From: Rhabdophis nuchalis | Taxonomy: Eukaryota; Chordata; Lepidosauria; Squamata; Natricidae | NCBI GenBank assembly: GCA_039707465.1 | Contig: CM077645.1 | Location: 62,343,850 to 62,407,849, forward strand | DNA: 64,000 nucleotides | Reading direction: 5' to 3' | Shown: positions 12,565-23,163 of the stretch, piece by piece | How the letters are laid out: every line of letters starts with the position of its first letter | How positions within the stretch are numbered: position 1 is the first letter of the stretch | Notes under the pieces: generated by a model | Seen by the model: only the letters and a program-made list of their open reading frames with translations | Told to the model about the DNA's origin: nothing | Database searches by the model: none | Program-made: the position numbers and the translations under genes

Positions 12565-13340
12565 CTAAATTGTCTACAGTTGATTGACTTTGATTAAAGA
12601 CAACTCGTTTATCTTGTAAATTTTTTTCTAATTTCCTCCAGGACTGAAGCTTGTTAATTGTCAGTATGTTTGCATATAATTTATTGCTATGCCACAAATG
12701 TATAGGGATCAGTATTATTATCTGCAATTTCTTTTATAACACTATGCATAGTTTTATTTAGCTTCAGTATTTAATAGTCTGAAATAAATATCTTGCAGAT
12801 AGTGCTAGGAATATTTTTTTAACTGTTTGAACAAAAGACTTAAGTCTGGCCACATGTCAGATATGCTTGCCCAGTTTAATATTACAGAAGTAAAAACTGT
12901 TTGGTATGTAAAATTGTCTTATATTAAAATCTGATATAGACAAAAATATTTTTCTATTGGAATGTTTATTCCAAGAGTGACTTTGTATATTGTATTAAAT
13001 AGAAGTTATCTCGGGAACTGACAATGTAGGATATTACTAAAAAATATGTAGCAAAGAAATAGCACATAGACATTAATCATTCTACTGCTATTATTTTAAT
13101 TATATTAGGTTTTTAAAAAATAGTATGGCTACTAGTTTTTTTTTGTCAATATGCTCCTAAACTGAACTGCTACACTGCACTATACTATTTTGCCAATTAA
13201 ATGGTTTTGCATTATATATTGATGCTAAAATTCAGCATATGGAACAGTGTTAATCTGTACTCAGGCTCTACTTCAAATGTTACTGTTTTGTACATCATAA
13301 GAGAATGCATCCCTATCCTTTTTCTGACCAGCTATAGTAT

Positions 13341-13642
13341 ACAGGTAGTACTCATTTAGCGGACATTTGAAGTTACAGTAGTGTAGAAAAAACAGTTGTG
13401 ATAAATCTTTATGTTTATAACCATTGTAGTATCCTGGGGTTACATGATTGCCATTTGAGCACTTAGCAGTTGGTTCATATCTGTGACTATTGCAGTGTCC
13501 TGAAGTCATGTGATCACTATTGGGTGCTTTCCAACCATCTTGTGACAAAAATAGTAATGAGGACACAGAACTTAAATTGTTTTCTTACGACTGTAGTGCT
13601 TAGTGAAAGTTGATTGTTCCAATTGTTGCTAAGTGAGAATAC
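13341..13642. mobile_element. DNA-transposon-like repeat with ACAGGTAGT terminus
   Basis: Starts ACAGGTAGTACTCATTTAGC and contains repeated short phrases of the type GTTGCTAAGTGAGAA, GTCATGTGATCACTATTGGG and CTTAGCAGTTGGTTC. The copy at 19655-19983 has the complementary end (AAGTGAAGACTACCTGT). The internal match to GTTGTTAAGTGA-type sequence fits a widespread squamate repeat I know only by its sequence. Old and diverged. Confidence 0.5.
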
Positions 13643-14360
13643 ACAATTTAGATAATATATTTCCATGTAAAGAAATCTTTTCTTTCTTCTAAGTACTTCT
13701 TCATATTGGTAAAGTCTTGAAATGATGATGGATGATCCTACAGTGTTTTCCATAAACAGAAAAAATAATAGCAAGAATGACTATATAGCTGAAAGCCAAA
13801 ACAATTGTTAAGAAATATTGTTCTCATCTGATTAAAAATATTGCTCACTGCCAAACCTAGTACCATAAATAGTTAAATGGATTGATCACTGTAAAAATCT
13901 TGTGCTGATGGTCCTATTTCGAACTGGGTCAACAAGCATCCCCTATAGAGCCTTGGAAGTTTCCTTGCAATTGGATAAACCTTCCAATGGAAGGCTATAG
14001 AGTGGAAAGGAAATCACTCTTGTCCTCTTTCATTTATTAGATTTAATATTTTAAATGACTAATTAAAATTATTGACAGATTATAAAGTAATGAAAACATG
14101 TGACTGTCAACATATTTGCTGAGTGGTGTTTCAAAAATATGAAATATAAATAATTATGTATACATTGTATTTTAACATTTGTGGTATTTTTCTTAATTTT
14201 TGTGTATTAAGCACAAGAAATTAGATATACACTAAAGAATGACAAGATCAAGCTTACTATTTCTCTAGCTGTAATGTATACATTCTAAACTATATTGAAG
14301 TTTTCAGGAATCTGAAACTTCTGAATTCAATGTCTGTTCATTTTAATATTTTGTTCACAG

Positions 14361-14455
14361 ATAGTTTACTGATTGACTACCAGTTTACCTTCAGTCTGTT
14401 ACAAGAAGATGATCGTCATCACACTGCCATAAACTTCATTGCAAATCCTGAACAG
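14361..14455 (+). CDS. ATRNL1: ATRNL1 exon, start of juxtamembrane ectodomain
   Basis: A 95-bp exon with acceptor TTGTTCACAG and donor GTAAAT. The first two bases complete the split tyrosine codon, then 31 codons run from SLLIDYQFTFSLLQEDD to AINFIANPEQ, ending on a full codon (phase 0). It follows the EGF-like module and begins the membrane-proximal extracellular domain of the attractin family, a type I membrane protein. From memory of the family, SLLQEDDRHHTAINFIANPEQ fits ATRNL1 better than attractin, which has SLSQEDD followed by Tyr-Tyr and FVATPDEQ. ATRNL1 is a little-studied paralogue of attractin, which works with melanocortin signalling; no more precise role can be read from this piece. 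Confidence 0.95.
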
Positions 14456-16336
14456 GTAAATTGATATAAATGAGAACCTGTGTTATAATTTTCTATTATA
14501 GTTTTATTTTATATGTATCTCGTTTTCTAAACAAATCTCTTTGAAAAACAGAATGGAGCCCAATAGAACTAACTTTAAGACAACTAGGAACTTTAAGACA
14601 GCTAGTAACTGTTAGCTTTGCAAACCTTAATACTGAAGCTGACAAAAATGGCTATTCTTCTCTAGTCCTCTTGTTCTTACAATTCTCACATAGTAAGCTA
14701 GTTTGTTATTCTTCATTCCATTTTTCACTATTCAGTGTTACTCATTTGGTCTATGGAGCATATAGTTAGGATTAGGTAATCAAGCTGCTTCTGTGAAGCA
14801 CGATAATCCTGCTCTGGATGCATTCATAAAAACATATAAGGATAAATAATGTAGATCTGGAAAAAATAACTCCACATAAATCTGTAACATTGTTAAATTT
14901 TAGATTAAAAATTAAAAAAAATCTTTTATATACTTCAGATTGGTGGCTGAGTCTTTATTTCTTATACTTTTGTAGAATGACGGAGTATTCTACTAGATTA
15001 TTTGTGTAATTAAACTCATTTACCTTACAAAATAAGGCATTATCAATGCTAGGAATAAGAGTTTTAGGTGCTTGAATATTCTAGTCTATCCCATTATTTC
15101 CCTGTGTCAGAGGACAAATCTTGCTAAAACCTACTGAACCTAATCGGGTCCTGTACACATGAGTGAATGAACTGTTGCATTTGTATTGCTGGAGTTAGTG
15201 TCATGTGGACCAGTGTTTTGATTTCTATACATTAGCAATTGCCTCTTTTTCTCCTTTAATGAAATATGCTCTGAACAGCTCACAATAAAAAAGACCATAA
15301 AAACAGCAAATCAATACAAGTTAAAAAATTAAACAATATAAATCAATATAAAATCACTAAGAGCCAGATTTGCATAGAGAGTAAAGCATTTGACTAGAAA
15401 GTAGGGACTTCTGAGTTCTAATTCTGCCTTGGGCACAAAGCCAGCCAGGTGACACTGGGCCAGTTATTCTCTCTCAGCCCTAGAAAGCAGGCGAACCGCT
15501 TCCGAAAAACTTTGCCAAGAAAATAGCAGGTACTAGTTAAGAAAGTCAGAAAGTCACTGGAAGTTAAGGCAACAAAAATAAGCATATAACTAAATTTCTA
15601 GGTAAGTTTTTAAAGGATAAAATAATAAAAAAAAACTAATTGCTGATAGTCAAATGCAATATTTGAAAATGATAAGATAGTGTTTCATTATGGCACAATA
15701 GGTATTCTGAGCCTATTTTCTTCTTTTTTTGGTTAAAAGAATTTTTTTTACCAATCCAAAATAATATTGTTTTCATCTCTTTGTACAATTGATGTTTTAA
15801 GTCTTTAATGATTATCTTTTTGTATAATACTTTCATACTACCCCATTGATGAAGCAAAAATTAACATCTGTTGTATTTGGACATCATTTCTTGAAGTTTA
15901 AAGATTTGGAGATGCAGTATTAAACACTTCTAAAACAAATTCAAACCATAAGTTATTACTTCTCAAAGCATATTTTGAGCAAATTGCCATATACTGCATC
16001 TTACAAAATATTACAATGACTGCATAACGGTAGAAGACAATAAAATATTTCATTTGATCCAATTTTCTCCAAATGTAAATTTTTTCTCCCTTTTTTCTAC
16101 TACTGTTTTGGATTTTGGAAAATTTTGGTTCTCTACTAGCAGCTGTATTTAATAGTTCTCTTTACCTGTAGAGATCTTTTCTGTTGATGGCTGTAGGAAT
16201 GGAAAGGGTGCCTTGTATGATTTAACTTTCTTTTCTGAATCAAGTCAATGGTGTTTAGGGTTAATATCTATGTAGCTACGAACAAAGGTTAAGCTTTTTC
16301 TAATGTAATGTTTATGTTTTGTTTTTAAATGTTTAG
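14456..16336 (+). other. ATRNL1 intron 2 of the window (1.9 kb)
   Basis: Phase-0 intron between GTAAAT and TTTAG. It contains one SINE (15368-15535). The sequences on both sides (14456-15367 and 15536-16336) are AT-rich and I recognise nothing in them. Near 14573-14610 an imperfect short duplication (ACTTTAAGACAACTAG / ACTTTAAGACAGCTAG) is visible. Confidence 0.85.
15368..15535 (+). mobile_element. SINE, tRNA-headed
   Basis: GAGAGTAAAGCATTTGACTAG, GAGTTCTAATTCTGCCTTGG, AAAGCCAGCCAGGTGACACTGG, CTCTCAGCCCTAGAAAGCAG and CTTTGCCAAGAAAATAGCAGG follow one another as in the copies at 39772 (same strand) and 24520 and 62470 (opposite strand). One of the better preserved copies apart from its 3' tail. 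Confidence 0.7.
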
Positions 16337-16415
16337 TCAAACAAAAATCTGGACATATCAATTAATGCATCGAATAACTTTAACCTCAACATCACATGGT
16401 CTATTGGCTCTACAG
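16337..16415 (+). CDS. ATRNL1: ATRNL1 exon, juxtamembrane domain with two N-glycosylation sequons
   Basis: A 79-bp exon with acceptor TGTTTAG and donor GTAAGA. It reads SNKNLDISINASNNF then NLNITWSIGST over 26 codons (16337-16414), and the final G (16415) starts a split alanine codon (phase 1). The sequons N-A-S and N-I-T are visible, as expected for an extracellular segment. As I recall, the NKNLDISINASNNFNLNITW core is close to identical in ATRNL1 of other vertebrates, while attractin has NRDLDMFINASKNF, which supports the paralogue call. The two flanking introns are short (1,881 and 2,078 bp) compared with those on either side. Confidence 0.95.
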
Positions 16416-17881
16416 GTAAGAAAGACACCTTATTAGTAGTTTTCTTTTTTAATATTATCTCACATAGTAATGTGCTTACTATATTTACATGATTGCTTTT
16501 TGTTTTTTATTAGTAAATGTTAATAAAATACATTCTTTTCCCATTCTCATTATGACATTATTAATGACATTACTTAAAACAGATAATTTGCAAATTAAAT
16601 TAAGGTTCATTAACATGTTAACTTTCTTATTCAATTAAAATTACTTGAGTAACAAAACCTTGTATGCTCTTTAAAATTTTATAGTGGCAGTATTATGAAC
16701 AGAGTGATTTTAATTAAGATAAATTACTTCCTTGACTACAGCAGAGAGACAGAGTTTTTAATTTCTTTGTTTCAGTGTTGAAGCTTGGAATTTAATTATT
16801 AACCTTAACATTGATATCAAACAAGAAAATTCTTCTGTGTGTTCCCATGAAAGAGTCTGCTTATCATCTGTTCATTCCCCCACACTCAAGCTTTTGGATC
16901 CAGTTTTTTTCATTGGTTTTTCATTGGTTTTTAATCAAAAGCTTTGTTTAGAAAGTTTCCTTGCATTCATTCTGTTGACTTTGGGAAAACATATTCAAGG
17001 AGACCATCCTTGATTGAATTTTAATGAATTATGCAGACTGAAAATAGAGCGTTTGCAATTATATATTTGCATGTATGTTTTCAATATTTGTAAATATATT
17101 TGAGGAAGAACACAATATTTGTAAAGGAATTATGACTACACATATTACATAGTGCCAAACTTCCCAGAGTAAATTCCACGTCTATCTGATTTATAGATCA
17201 GGTGTCAATCTTTTAAATGTTGGACCCCAGAAGAACATCTGAAGACAGTGAAGTAAATAGCATTACAATCATGCTGTAATTGATAGTTGATATTCCATCA
17301 ATTCCATGTGTTGAATTGAAGCTGCGTACACTTCTATTAGAACACAGAAGAATATCTGTGTTGGGAGTATATGATATTCATAATATCTATCAATTTTAGC
17401 ACAAGGTAGTAAAATCAAACTTGATAAAGGACAAATACTCTATTGTTCAGTAAGTTTATCAAAGATTACCTTTCCCATATAATGCTTTTTTTACAATAAA
17501 AATCAATACAAAAATTTAATTTCTGCATAGTACTGGCACCGAATTATGGTGTCTAAAGAACTGGATTATGCCTGTAATTTAAATATTTAGAATATAGACA
17601 AATACAAAACAAAATAGTGTTTGTTTTGCAAATCTTAATATCGAAAAAGCATATGCTACACTCATCTCTCCAATTTTAATGAAAGAAAGGCCCTTCCTAA
17701 ATTGCTATACTTAATTGCATTTAATAAAAATCTAGGAATTTGATAAATATTGAATGTTTCCCAATCTCATGTCTGGCTGACACCAAAGAATGGATAAGAC
17801 CTTTTACTAAACACTTTCCTTCTACTAAATACATTTCTCAATCCCCTACATTGCCTTTCTTGATCTCTCTCTGTCTCTGTC

Positions 17882-17938
<57 letters not shown>

Positions 17939-18493
17939 GTCTCTGTCTCTCTCTCTGTGTGTAAATATTCATTGTTGTCTGATTTAACTAGTTCAGCAAT
18001 ATACAGATTAAATAGCATAGTTGAATAATCTCATTTCTTGCAAATGAAATAAGTTTATAGGGTTTGATATTATCTTTGTTAGCAACAGCTGAAAAACTAC
18101 AGCAATATTTCATAATCAAGACAATTCTATACTTGAATAACTTTGCAGTTTTAATATAAATTACTACATATAAATTACTTCTTGAACTATTAACCATGAA
18201 GTTAAATGAAATAAAGTTGCTATAAATACAATTCCATTATGTATGGTTGAAATAAACTTGTAATAAGATATGTGTATACATTCACATATTGACAGATTTT
18301 TTTATTTGTGTAATTGCTTCATTTTTATAATTTAGTTATGTTTCTCTATTATGCTTCATTAACATATTTAACGTCAATCAAATTATACTTTTTCGTATCT
18401 TTCTTACACACATATATAATATGCATCTTTTAGATTATGTAATTTAACAATTTTTAAAATGGTCTTTTATTGACTTTGTATATTTTTTAATAG
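16416..18493 (+). other. ATRNL1 intron 3 of the window (2.1 kb)
   Basis: Phase-1 intron between GTAAGA and AATAG. The only structured element is the CT-rich microsatellite at 17863-17961. The rest (16416-17862 and 17962-18493) is AT-rich with no recognisable feature. Confidence 0.85.
17863..17961. repeat. (CT)n/(CTGT) microsatellite
   Basis: About 100 bp of CT dinucleotides with CTGT interruptions, in the intron just before the 158-bp ATRNL1 exon (about 530 bp upstream of its acceptor). Frames translating as LSLSLS or RERERE are not genes. Confidence 0.95.
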
Positions 18494-18651
18494 CTGGAAC
18501 AATATCTGGAGAAGAAATTCCTGTAGTTTCAAAGACTAATATCAAGGAATATAGGGACAGTTTTTCCTGTGAAAAATTCAATTTCAGAAGCAATCCAAAT
18601 ATCACTTTCTACGTATATGTCAGCAATTTTTCATGGCCAATCAAAATACAG
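18494..18651 (+). CDS. ATRNL1: ATRNL1 exon, membrane-proximal ectodomain
   Basis: A 158-bp exon, the largest here, with acceptor TTTTTTAATAG and donor GTTAGT, a weaker donor than GTAAGT. The first two bases complete an alanine codon; 52 codons follow, from GTISGEEIPVVSKTNIKEYR through NPNITFYVYVSNFSWPIKIQ, ending in phase 0. Two more sequons (N-I-T and N-F-S) are present. The residue at 18568-18570 is cysteine (TGT) within DSFSCEKFNF; I recall tyrosine in mammalian ATRNL1 and asparagine in attractin, so this would be an extra, possibly unpaired cysteine or a sequence error. The rest matches the family without gaps or stops. Confidence 0.95.
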
Positions 18652-18764
18652 GTTAGTATAAACAAATATTAGCACTTTTTACAGGGTACAAGATATGCAC
18701 ATGGAGTGCTATCTTGTATTATGAATTATGGCGTATTCTTCTTACTGTGTGTATTACTATTTAC

Positions 18765-19335
18765 TTTACCTTATTGTCATTGTATGTATATACGCAGTTT
18801 ACACATATAGCGAAATTCACATAACACCCAGGCACCAGGCCCAACACACATAACAATCCCCAAACACCACCACCCCAAAAAAAGTTCCTCGCCCCTAAAC
18901 CACCCAAACATCCACACAAAAGACCAAGTAGTGCTGTCCAATAGCTCACTGATGGTAACCCTTTAGTTCATTGTTGAGTGCAATTATAGCTCTATGATAA
19001 AAGCTGTTCAGAAGAGATGTAGTCCTAGTTTTAATTGTTCTGTATCTTCTGCCAGAAGGCAACAATCTAAAAAGATTATAAGCAGGATGGGAAGAGTCTC
19101 TGAGAATGTTATGCAACTTCCTCAAACAGTGAAATTCGAAGATATCATCCAAGACTGGTAGCTGGAGCCCGGGAATATTCTGGGCCGTTTTAATGATTCT
19201 CTGTAGAGCTTTTTTGTCCGCTTCAGAGATACTCCCATACCATGCAAGAATCCCGTATTTCAGGACACTCTCAATAGTACTGCAATAGTAGGACAGAAGT
19301 AGATGCTGAGATAGATTTATCTTCCTTAGCATCAC
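18765..19335 (-). mobile_element. Rex1-like LINE, 3' end (reverse-transcriptase C-terminus and 3' UTR)
   Basis: The minus-strand frame 19335-18946 encodes 129 residues including CSTIESVLKYGILAWYGSIS, EADKKALQRIIKTAQ, HPAYNLFRLLPSGRRYRTIKTRT and NSFYHRAIIALNN, the C-terminal end of a Rex1-type (CR1-superfamily) reverse transcriptase. The 3' UTR ends in TTTACCTTATTGTCATTG read from the plus strand, as in the copies at 34857 and 19585. The frame is open to its stop, but the catalytic domain is not attached. Confidence 0.75.
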
Positions 19336-19473
19336 TACCCTTTAAAAAAAGAAGAAGCATTCTCAGCTTTTCTGAAACTGTGCCATCTACAGATGTAAAA
19401 TAAAGATCCAGCTTTATTATTTGGTGAAAATAAAAATCTATAGACTAGGCATACTTTTGAGAACCACAATCAA

Positions 19474-19535
19474 TTACCCTATTTTTTGGAGTATAAGACG
19501 CACCAAGATTTTTAAGAGGCAAAATCTCCTAAAAA
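19474..19535. mobile_element. Fragment with TATAAGACGCACC terminus
   Basis: TTACCCTATTTTTTGGAGTA then TATAAGACGCACCAAGATTTTT, the same terminal sequence as the right end of the element at 5345-5815 but in the opposite orientation. Only the end is present. Confidence 0.5.
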
Positions 19536-19584
19536 TGGTCCGTTATGTTTTGAGTGAATGAGACTTCTACTTCATCTTTGTTTA

Positions 19585-19632
19585 TGTTTAGTTTAGTTTA
19601 TTGTCATTGCACCTTGTACAACAAAAGTAAAT
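19585..19632 (-). mobile_element. Rex1-like LINE 3' terminus, minimal
   Basis: AGTTTAGTTTATTGTCATTG followed by CACCTTGTACAACAAAAG matches the extreme 3' ends of the Rex1-like copies at 18765 and 34857, with a short (AGTTT) tail. Almost the whole element is missing. Confidence 0.55.
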
Positions 19633-19654
19633 GTAATCTTCAGTGTACAATAAC

Positions 19655-19983
19655 AATTCAGGTTGTGGTTGTTAAGGAATCATGTGCAGTCATTAAGCAC
19701 AACGTCAGGTGGTGGCTGGTTTGCTCATTGACTTGACTTATTGGAAGTTGGTAGTGAAGATCACAAGTAGTGATGATGTGACTGTGGGAAGCTGTGACCA
19801 GTGTAACTGTGTGCTGGTTGCCAAGTATCTCAATCATGATCCTGTCTCTGTGAGGACAGTCTGACAGCCAGAACTTCAAGGACCAGCCATAAGTCTTCTT
19901 GTTGAGCACTGTTGTAACTTTGAATGGTTCAGCAATCATTCGAAGTTGGTTGCAACTTCATGCACTAAGTGAAGACTACCTGT
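19655..19983. mobile_element. DNA-transposon-like repeat, related to 13341-13642
   Basis: Contains GGTTGTTAAGGAATCATGTG, GATGTGACTGTGGGAAGCTG, GGTTGCCAAGTATCTC and TTGTAACTTTGAATGGTTCAG, and ends AAGTGAAGACTACCTGT, complementary to the ACAGGTAGT start of the copy at 13341. Old copy with no coding capacity. Confidence 0.5.
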
Positions 19984-20079
19984 ATAGCCAAAACCCCTTT
20001 CCTGTCTTTCATGGTTGACAAAGCATAATGATAACCCTGATGACAATTGGGCCAACCACTTGATGGGCTCCGTAGTACA

Positions 20080-20463
20080 CTAGGGTCTCTGGCTTGCTGG
20101 CAAAACCATGTCTTCATGCTTTTTGAATGAAGAATGTCTGTGTGTGGGGGAGGGAACCTTATTATTATTTTTTTGCAAGGATGATGTTCCACGTATATCT
20201 TCAATTATTCTCAGCTTAAAAGGAATGCCTGTACAACATTCTCTCTTTCTCATCCTGTCCCTCATTTTCCGCCTCATTTTTCTCCTTCCTGCAGAGATAG
20301 TAATCCATGGCTTCTCCAGGGACCTAGCTGCCTCCTCCGGTATTTTATGAGAACGTATAAAATTGTCTATAATAGTCTTTTCACATTTCAATACAATTTG
20401 TAACAAGACTTGCCAGCTATAGATGCCCTTTGCCCCACAGGGTTCATCCATATGCACAGCCAT
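20080..20463 (-). pseudogene. Remnant of a LINE ORF, N-terminal part, Rex1-like
   Basis: The minus-strand 127-residue frame contains NFIRSHKIPEEAARSLEKPW then ITISAGRRKMRRKMRDRMRKRECCTG. This resembles, in order and spacing, the segment before the endonuclease in the Rex1-like element at 34857-37790 (HNIPNDIVRLPGSPWIIVGPRK then QRERKQKRGCRAG). It lies upstream, on the same strand, of the C-terminal fragment at 18765-19335, so the two may be ends of one element whose middle was lost or replaced; they could also be separate insertions. The similarity is judged by eye. Confidence 0.4.
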
Positions 20464-20620
20464 TTTGAATGACAGTTGGAACTAACTTACTTTAACTTCA
20501 TTAAGCTCTTCTGTGTGTTCTCCTTCTAGAGATGTTGAAGGATGATGTTGTGGCCAGCTTTTCCAAAGGCTTAATAAAGGCTTACCAACCAAAGATGCCC
20601 CTTGCCCCACAGAGTTCATT
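20424..20620. repeat. Spaced direct repeat AGATGCCCyTTGCCCCACAG
   Basis: AGATGCCCTTTGCCCCACAG (about 20424) recurs as AGATGCCCCTTGCCCCACAG (about 20592), each followed by rGTTCAT. The flanks do not align obviously. This may be an internal duplication in an unrecognised retroelement between the Rex1-like and CR1 pieces. Confidence 0.5.
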
Positions 20621-20846
20621 TCATATGTTATGCTTTGCAAAGCTTTTGATTGTAAGGAATGTGTTGCAATATATAGAAGTGGGTACAAAACATTTCTTTC
20701 AAAACTGTTCAGGCAACTCTCTTATTTGCAAAGCTTCCACAATTACATGTGCAGCCACTTTGCTAGAATGATATTGAAGTGAAGTTCCTGTGTATGCACA
20801 TACATGAAGCCACAGCGGAGAACAATTTCTGCAGCAGCTGTGCAAG

Positions 20847-21725
20847 AATACAATACAATACAATACAATACAATAGCAGAGTTGGAAGGGACCTTGTAGG
20901 TCTTCTAGTCCAACCCCCTGCATGGGCAGGAATCTTATACCATTTCAGACAAATGGCTGTCTAACATCTTTTTAAAGACTTCCAGGGTTGGGGCATTCAC
21001 AACTGCTGGAGGCAAGCTGTTCCAGAGGTTAATTGTTCTTACTGTTAGGAAATTTCTCCTTAGTTCTAAGTTGCTTCTCTCCTTGGTTAGTTTCCACCCA
21101 TTGCTCCTTGTCCTGCCCCCAGGTGTCTTGGAGAAAAGTTTGACTCCCTCTTCTTTGTGGCACCCTCTGAGATATCGGAACACTGCTATCATGTCTCCCC
21201 TGGTCCTTCTCTTCATCAAACTAGACATACCCAGTTCCTGCAGCCGTTCTTCATATGTCTTAGTCTCCAGTCCTCTAATCATCTTGGTTGCTCTTCTTTG
21301 CACTCTTTCCAGAGTCTCCACGTCTTTTCTACATCGTGGCGACCAAAACTGTATGCAGTATTCCAAGTGTGGCCTTACCAAGGCACTATACAGTGGCATT
21401 AACACTTCACGCGATCTAGATTCTATCCCTCTGTTGATGCAGCCTAGAACTGTGTTGGCTTTTTTGGCAGCTGCTGCACACTGCTGGCTCATATTTAAAT
21501 GGTTGTCCACTAGGATTCCGAGATCCCTCTCACAGTTGCTACTATTGAGCAAGGTACCACCTATACTGTACTTGTGCATTTGGTTTTTCTTGCCTATATG
21601 TAGGACCTTACTTTTTTCACAATTGAATTTCATTTTATTAGACAGTGCCCAATGTTCAAGTTTGTCTAGATCCTTCTGTATCTTAAGCCTATCTTCTGGA
21701 GTGTTGGCTATTCCTGCCAGAATAG
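20847..21725 (-). mobile_element. CR1 LINE, 3' part, with reverse-transcriptase C-terminus
   Basis: The minus-strand frame 21633-20935 encodes 232 residues of an uninterrupted CR1 reverse-transcriptase C-terminus: NCEKSKVLHIGKKNQMHKYS, DLGILVDNHLNMSQQCAAAA, LYSALVRPHLEYCIQFWSP, KTYEERLQELGMSSLMKRRT and LTVRTINLWNSLPPAVVNAP. The short 3' UTR (CCTGCATGGGGGTTGGAC-like, read from the minus strand) ends in six AATAC/GTATT pentamers at 20847-20876, the tail type used by snake CR1 elements. The copy is 5'-truncated, so the catalytic YADD region and endonuclease are missing. Its 5' part is included in the tandem duplication at 21336-22367. Confidence 0.9.
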
Positions 21726-22367
21726 GGTATCAGATTTGTATTCACAAGAGACTGTACATAAATTATGTTTCTCACAGCAACTTAAATGATGTGAAACAAT
21801 ATTGATTTACTGCTCAATCTTCTAACGGTTCTAAACCCTATAATGATTTTGGTGGCGACCAAAACTGTATGCAGTATTCCAAGTGTGGCCTTACCAAGGC
21901 ACTATACAGTGGCATTAACACTTCACGCGATCTAGATTCTATCCCTCTGTTGATGCAGCCTAGAACTGTGTTGGCTTTTTTGGCAGCTGCTGCACACTGC
22001 TGGCTCATATTTAAATGGTTGTCCACTAGGATTCCGAGATCCCTCTCACAGTTGCTACTATTGAGCAAGGTACCACCTATACTGTACTTGTGCATTTGGT
22101 TTTTCTTGCCTATATGTAGGACCTTACTTTTTTCACAATTGAATTTCATTTTATTAGACAGTGCCCAATGTTCAAGTTTGTCTAGATCCTTCTGTATCTT
22201 AAGCCTATCTTCTGGAGTGTTGGCTATTCCTGCCAGAATAGGGTATCAGATTTGTATTCACAAGAGACTGTACATAAATTATGTTTCTCACAGCAACTTA
22301 AATGATGTGAAACAATATTGATTTACTGCTCAATCTTCTAACGGTTCTAAACCCTATAATGATTTTG
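21336..22367. repeat. Exact-looking 516-bp tandem duplication
   Basis: Copy 1 is 21336-21851 and copy 2 is 21852-22367, at a constant offset of 516 bases. A 5-bp microhomology GTGGC occurs at the start of each copy and again just after copy 2 (22368-22372). The translated 150 residues I could compare are identical between copies. The unit covers the 5' half of the truncated CR1 (minus-strand frame 22149-21838 repeats the sequence of 21633 onward) plus about 130 bp of non-CR1 flank ending ATGATTTTGG. This means the duplication came after the CR1 insertion, or that the assembly doubled the segment. Confidence 0.92.
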
Positions 22368-23163
22368 GTGGCAATTGTTTGCCAATGAATAAAGACTACC
22401 TTTTTAAAATATATTGATCAGACACTGGAATGTTATGGCAGGATACTTTCATTTTCCAAAACTATTTTGAATATATTATTCTGGTAATTGAAACATCTGT
22501 TTTTCTTCAAAGAAATATCAAACAGAGTTATAAGAGCAACAGCTTAAAGCAGGGACCATTAAACATGGGCTGGAGTGGTAGAAACACTGTAATGAAAATT
22601 AAGATTAAATCTAGTTTTTAGAAACAGCTGAAAAATCATCAGATTGCCAGTCTGATGACTGCAAATCATTGAAGTGAATATTCAGGCAAGAAAGAAACAG
22701 TGAAATCTCATGACATTTGGCAATATCATGAGATTTCTGTCATTTTTTTAAAAAAAGTAATATTTATTTAGTTTAAATTGCATAAATATCATCTGTGGGT
22801 AACATGTCTCACAGGAGCTACCCAAAACTTTTGCAGTGTCAACATAATGATTACTTTAGCTATTACTTCCGAACTGAACATATCACTAAAGTAAGGGAAA
22901 ATTTTAAGTGAACCAAGCATGTAAAATTAAATTCAAGTAATACAATTCTAACTGTATTATAATAGAATATGTTTCAAATTATTGAAATTTAAAGTTGGAA
23001 TTACTCATTTATCTACGAACAAATAGGATGACATAATATAATCTATAGTATTGAGATTCTCATCTCAAGCATCACCTAACTGAAAAATAATTTTTGCTTA
23101 CTACAAGTTTTGTTATTAATTACCCTATCATATTTTATAGTAAGATTTACAATGGAAATTCAC

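Larger units (their letters stand above)
175..14360 (+). other. ATRNL1 intron 1 of the window (14.2 kb)
   Basis: Phase-1 intron. Apart from the repeats listed separately, the stretches 706-2100, 2216-4956, 5816-8699, 8878-10527, 10959-11384, 11851-12340, 12565-13340 and 13643-14360 are AT-rich sequence in which I see no exon, RNA gene or recognisable element. Short open frames there (for example 4715-4963 and 8139-8493) lack protein-like composition. A small perfect inverted repeat with 11-bp arms and a 4-bp loop lies at 6110-6135, and one with 12-bp arms at 10168-10197. Confidence 0.85.

Noticed and set aside
12404..12727. A 107-residue minus-strand frame
   Set aside because: It lies across the tRNA-derived SINE at 12341-12564.
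21071..21805. A 244-residue plus-strand open frame, partly repeated at 21869-22321
   Set aside because: It is the opposite strand of the CR1 reverse transcriptase (minus strand 21633-20935), whose motifs are real; the plus-strand product has no recognisable domain.
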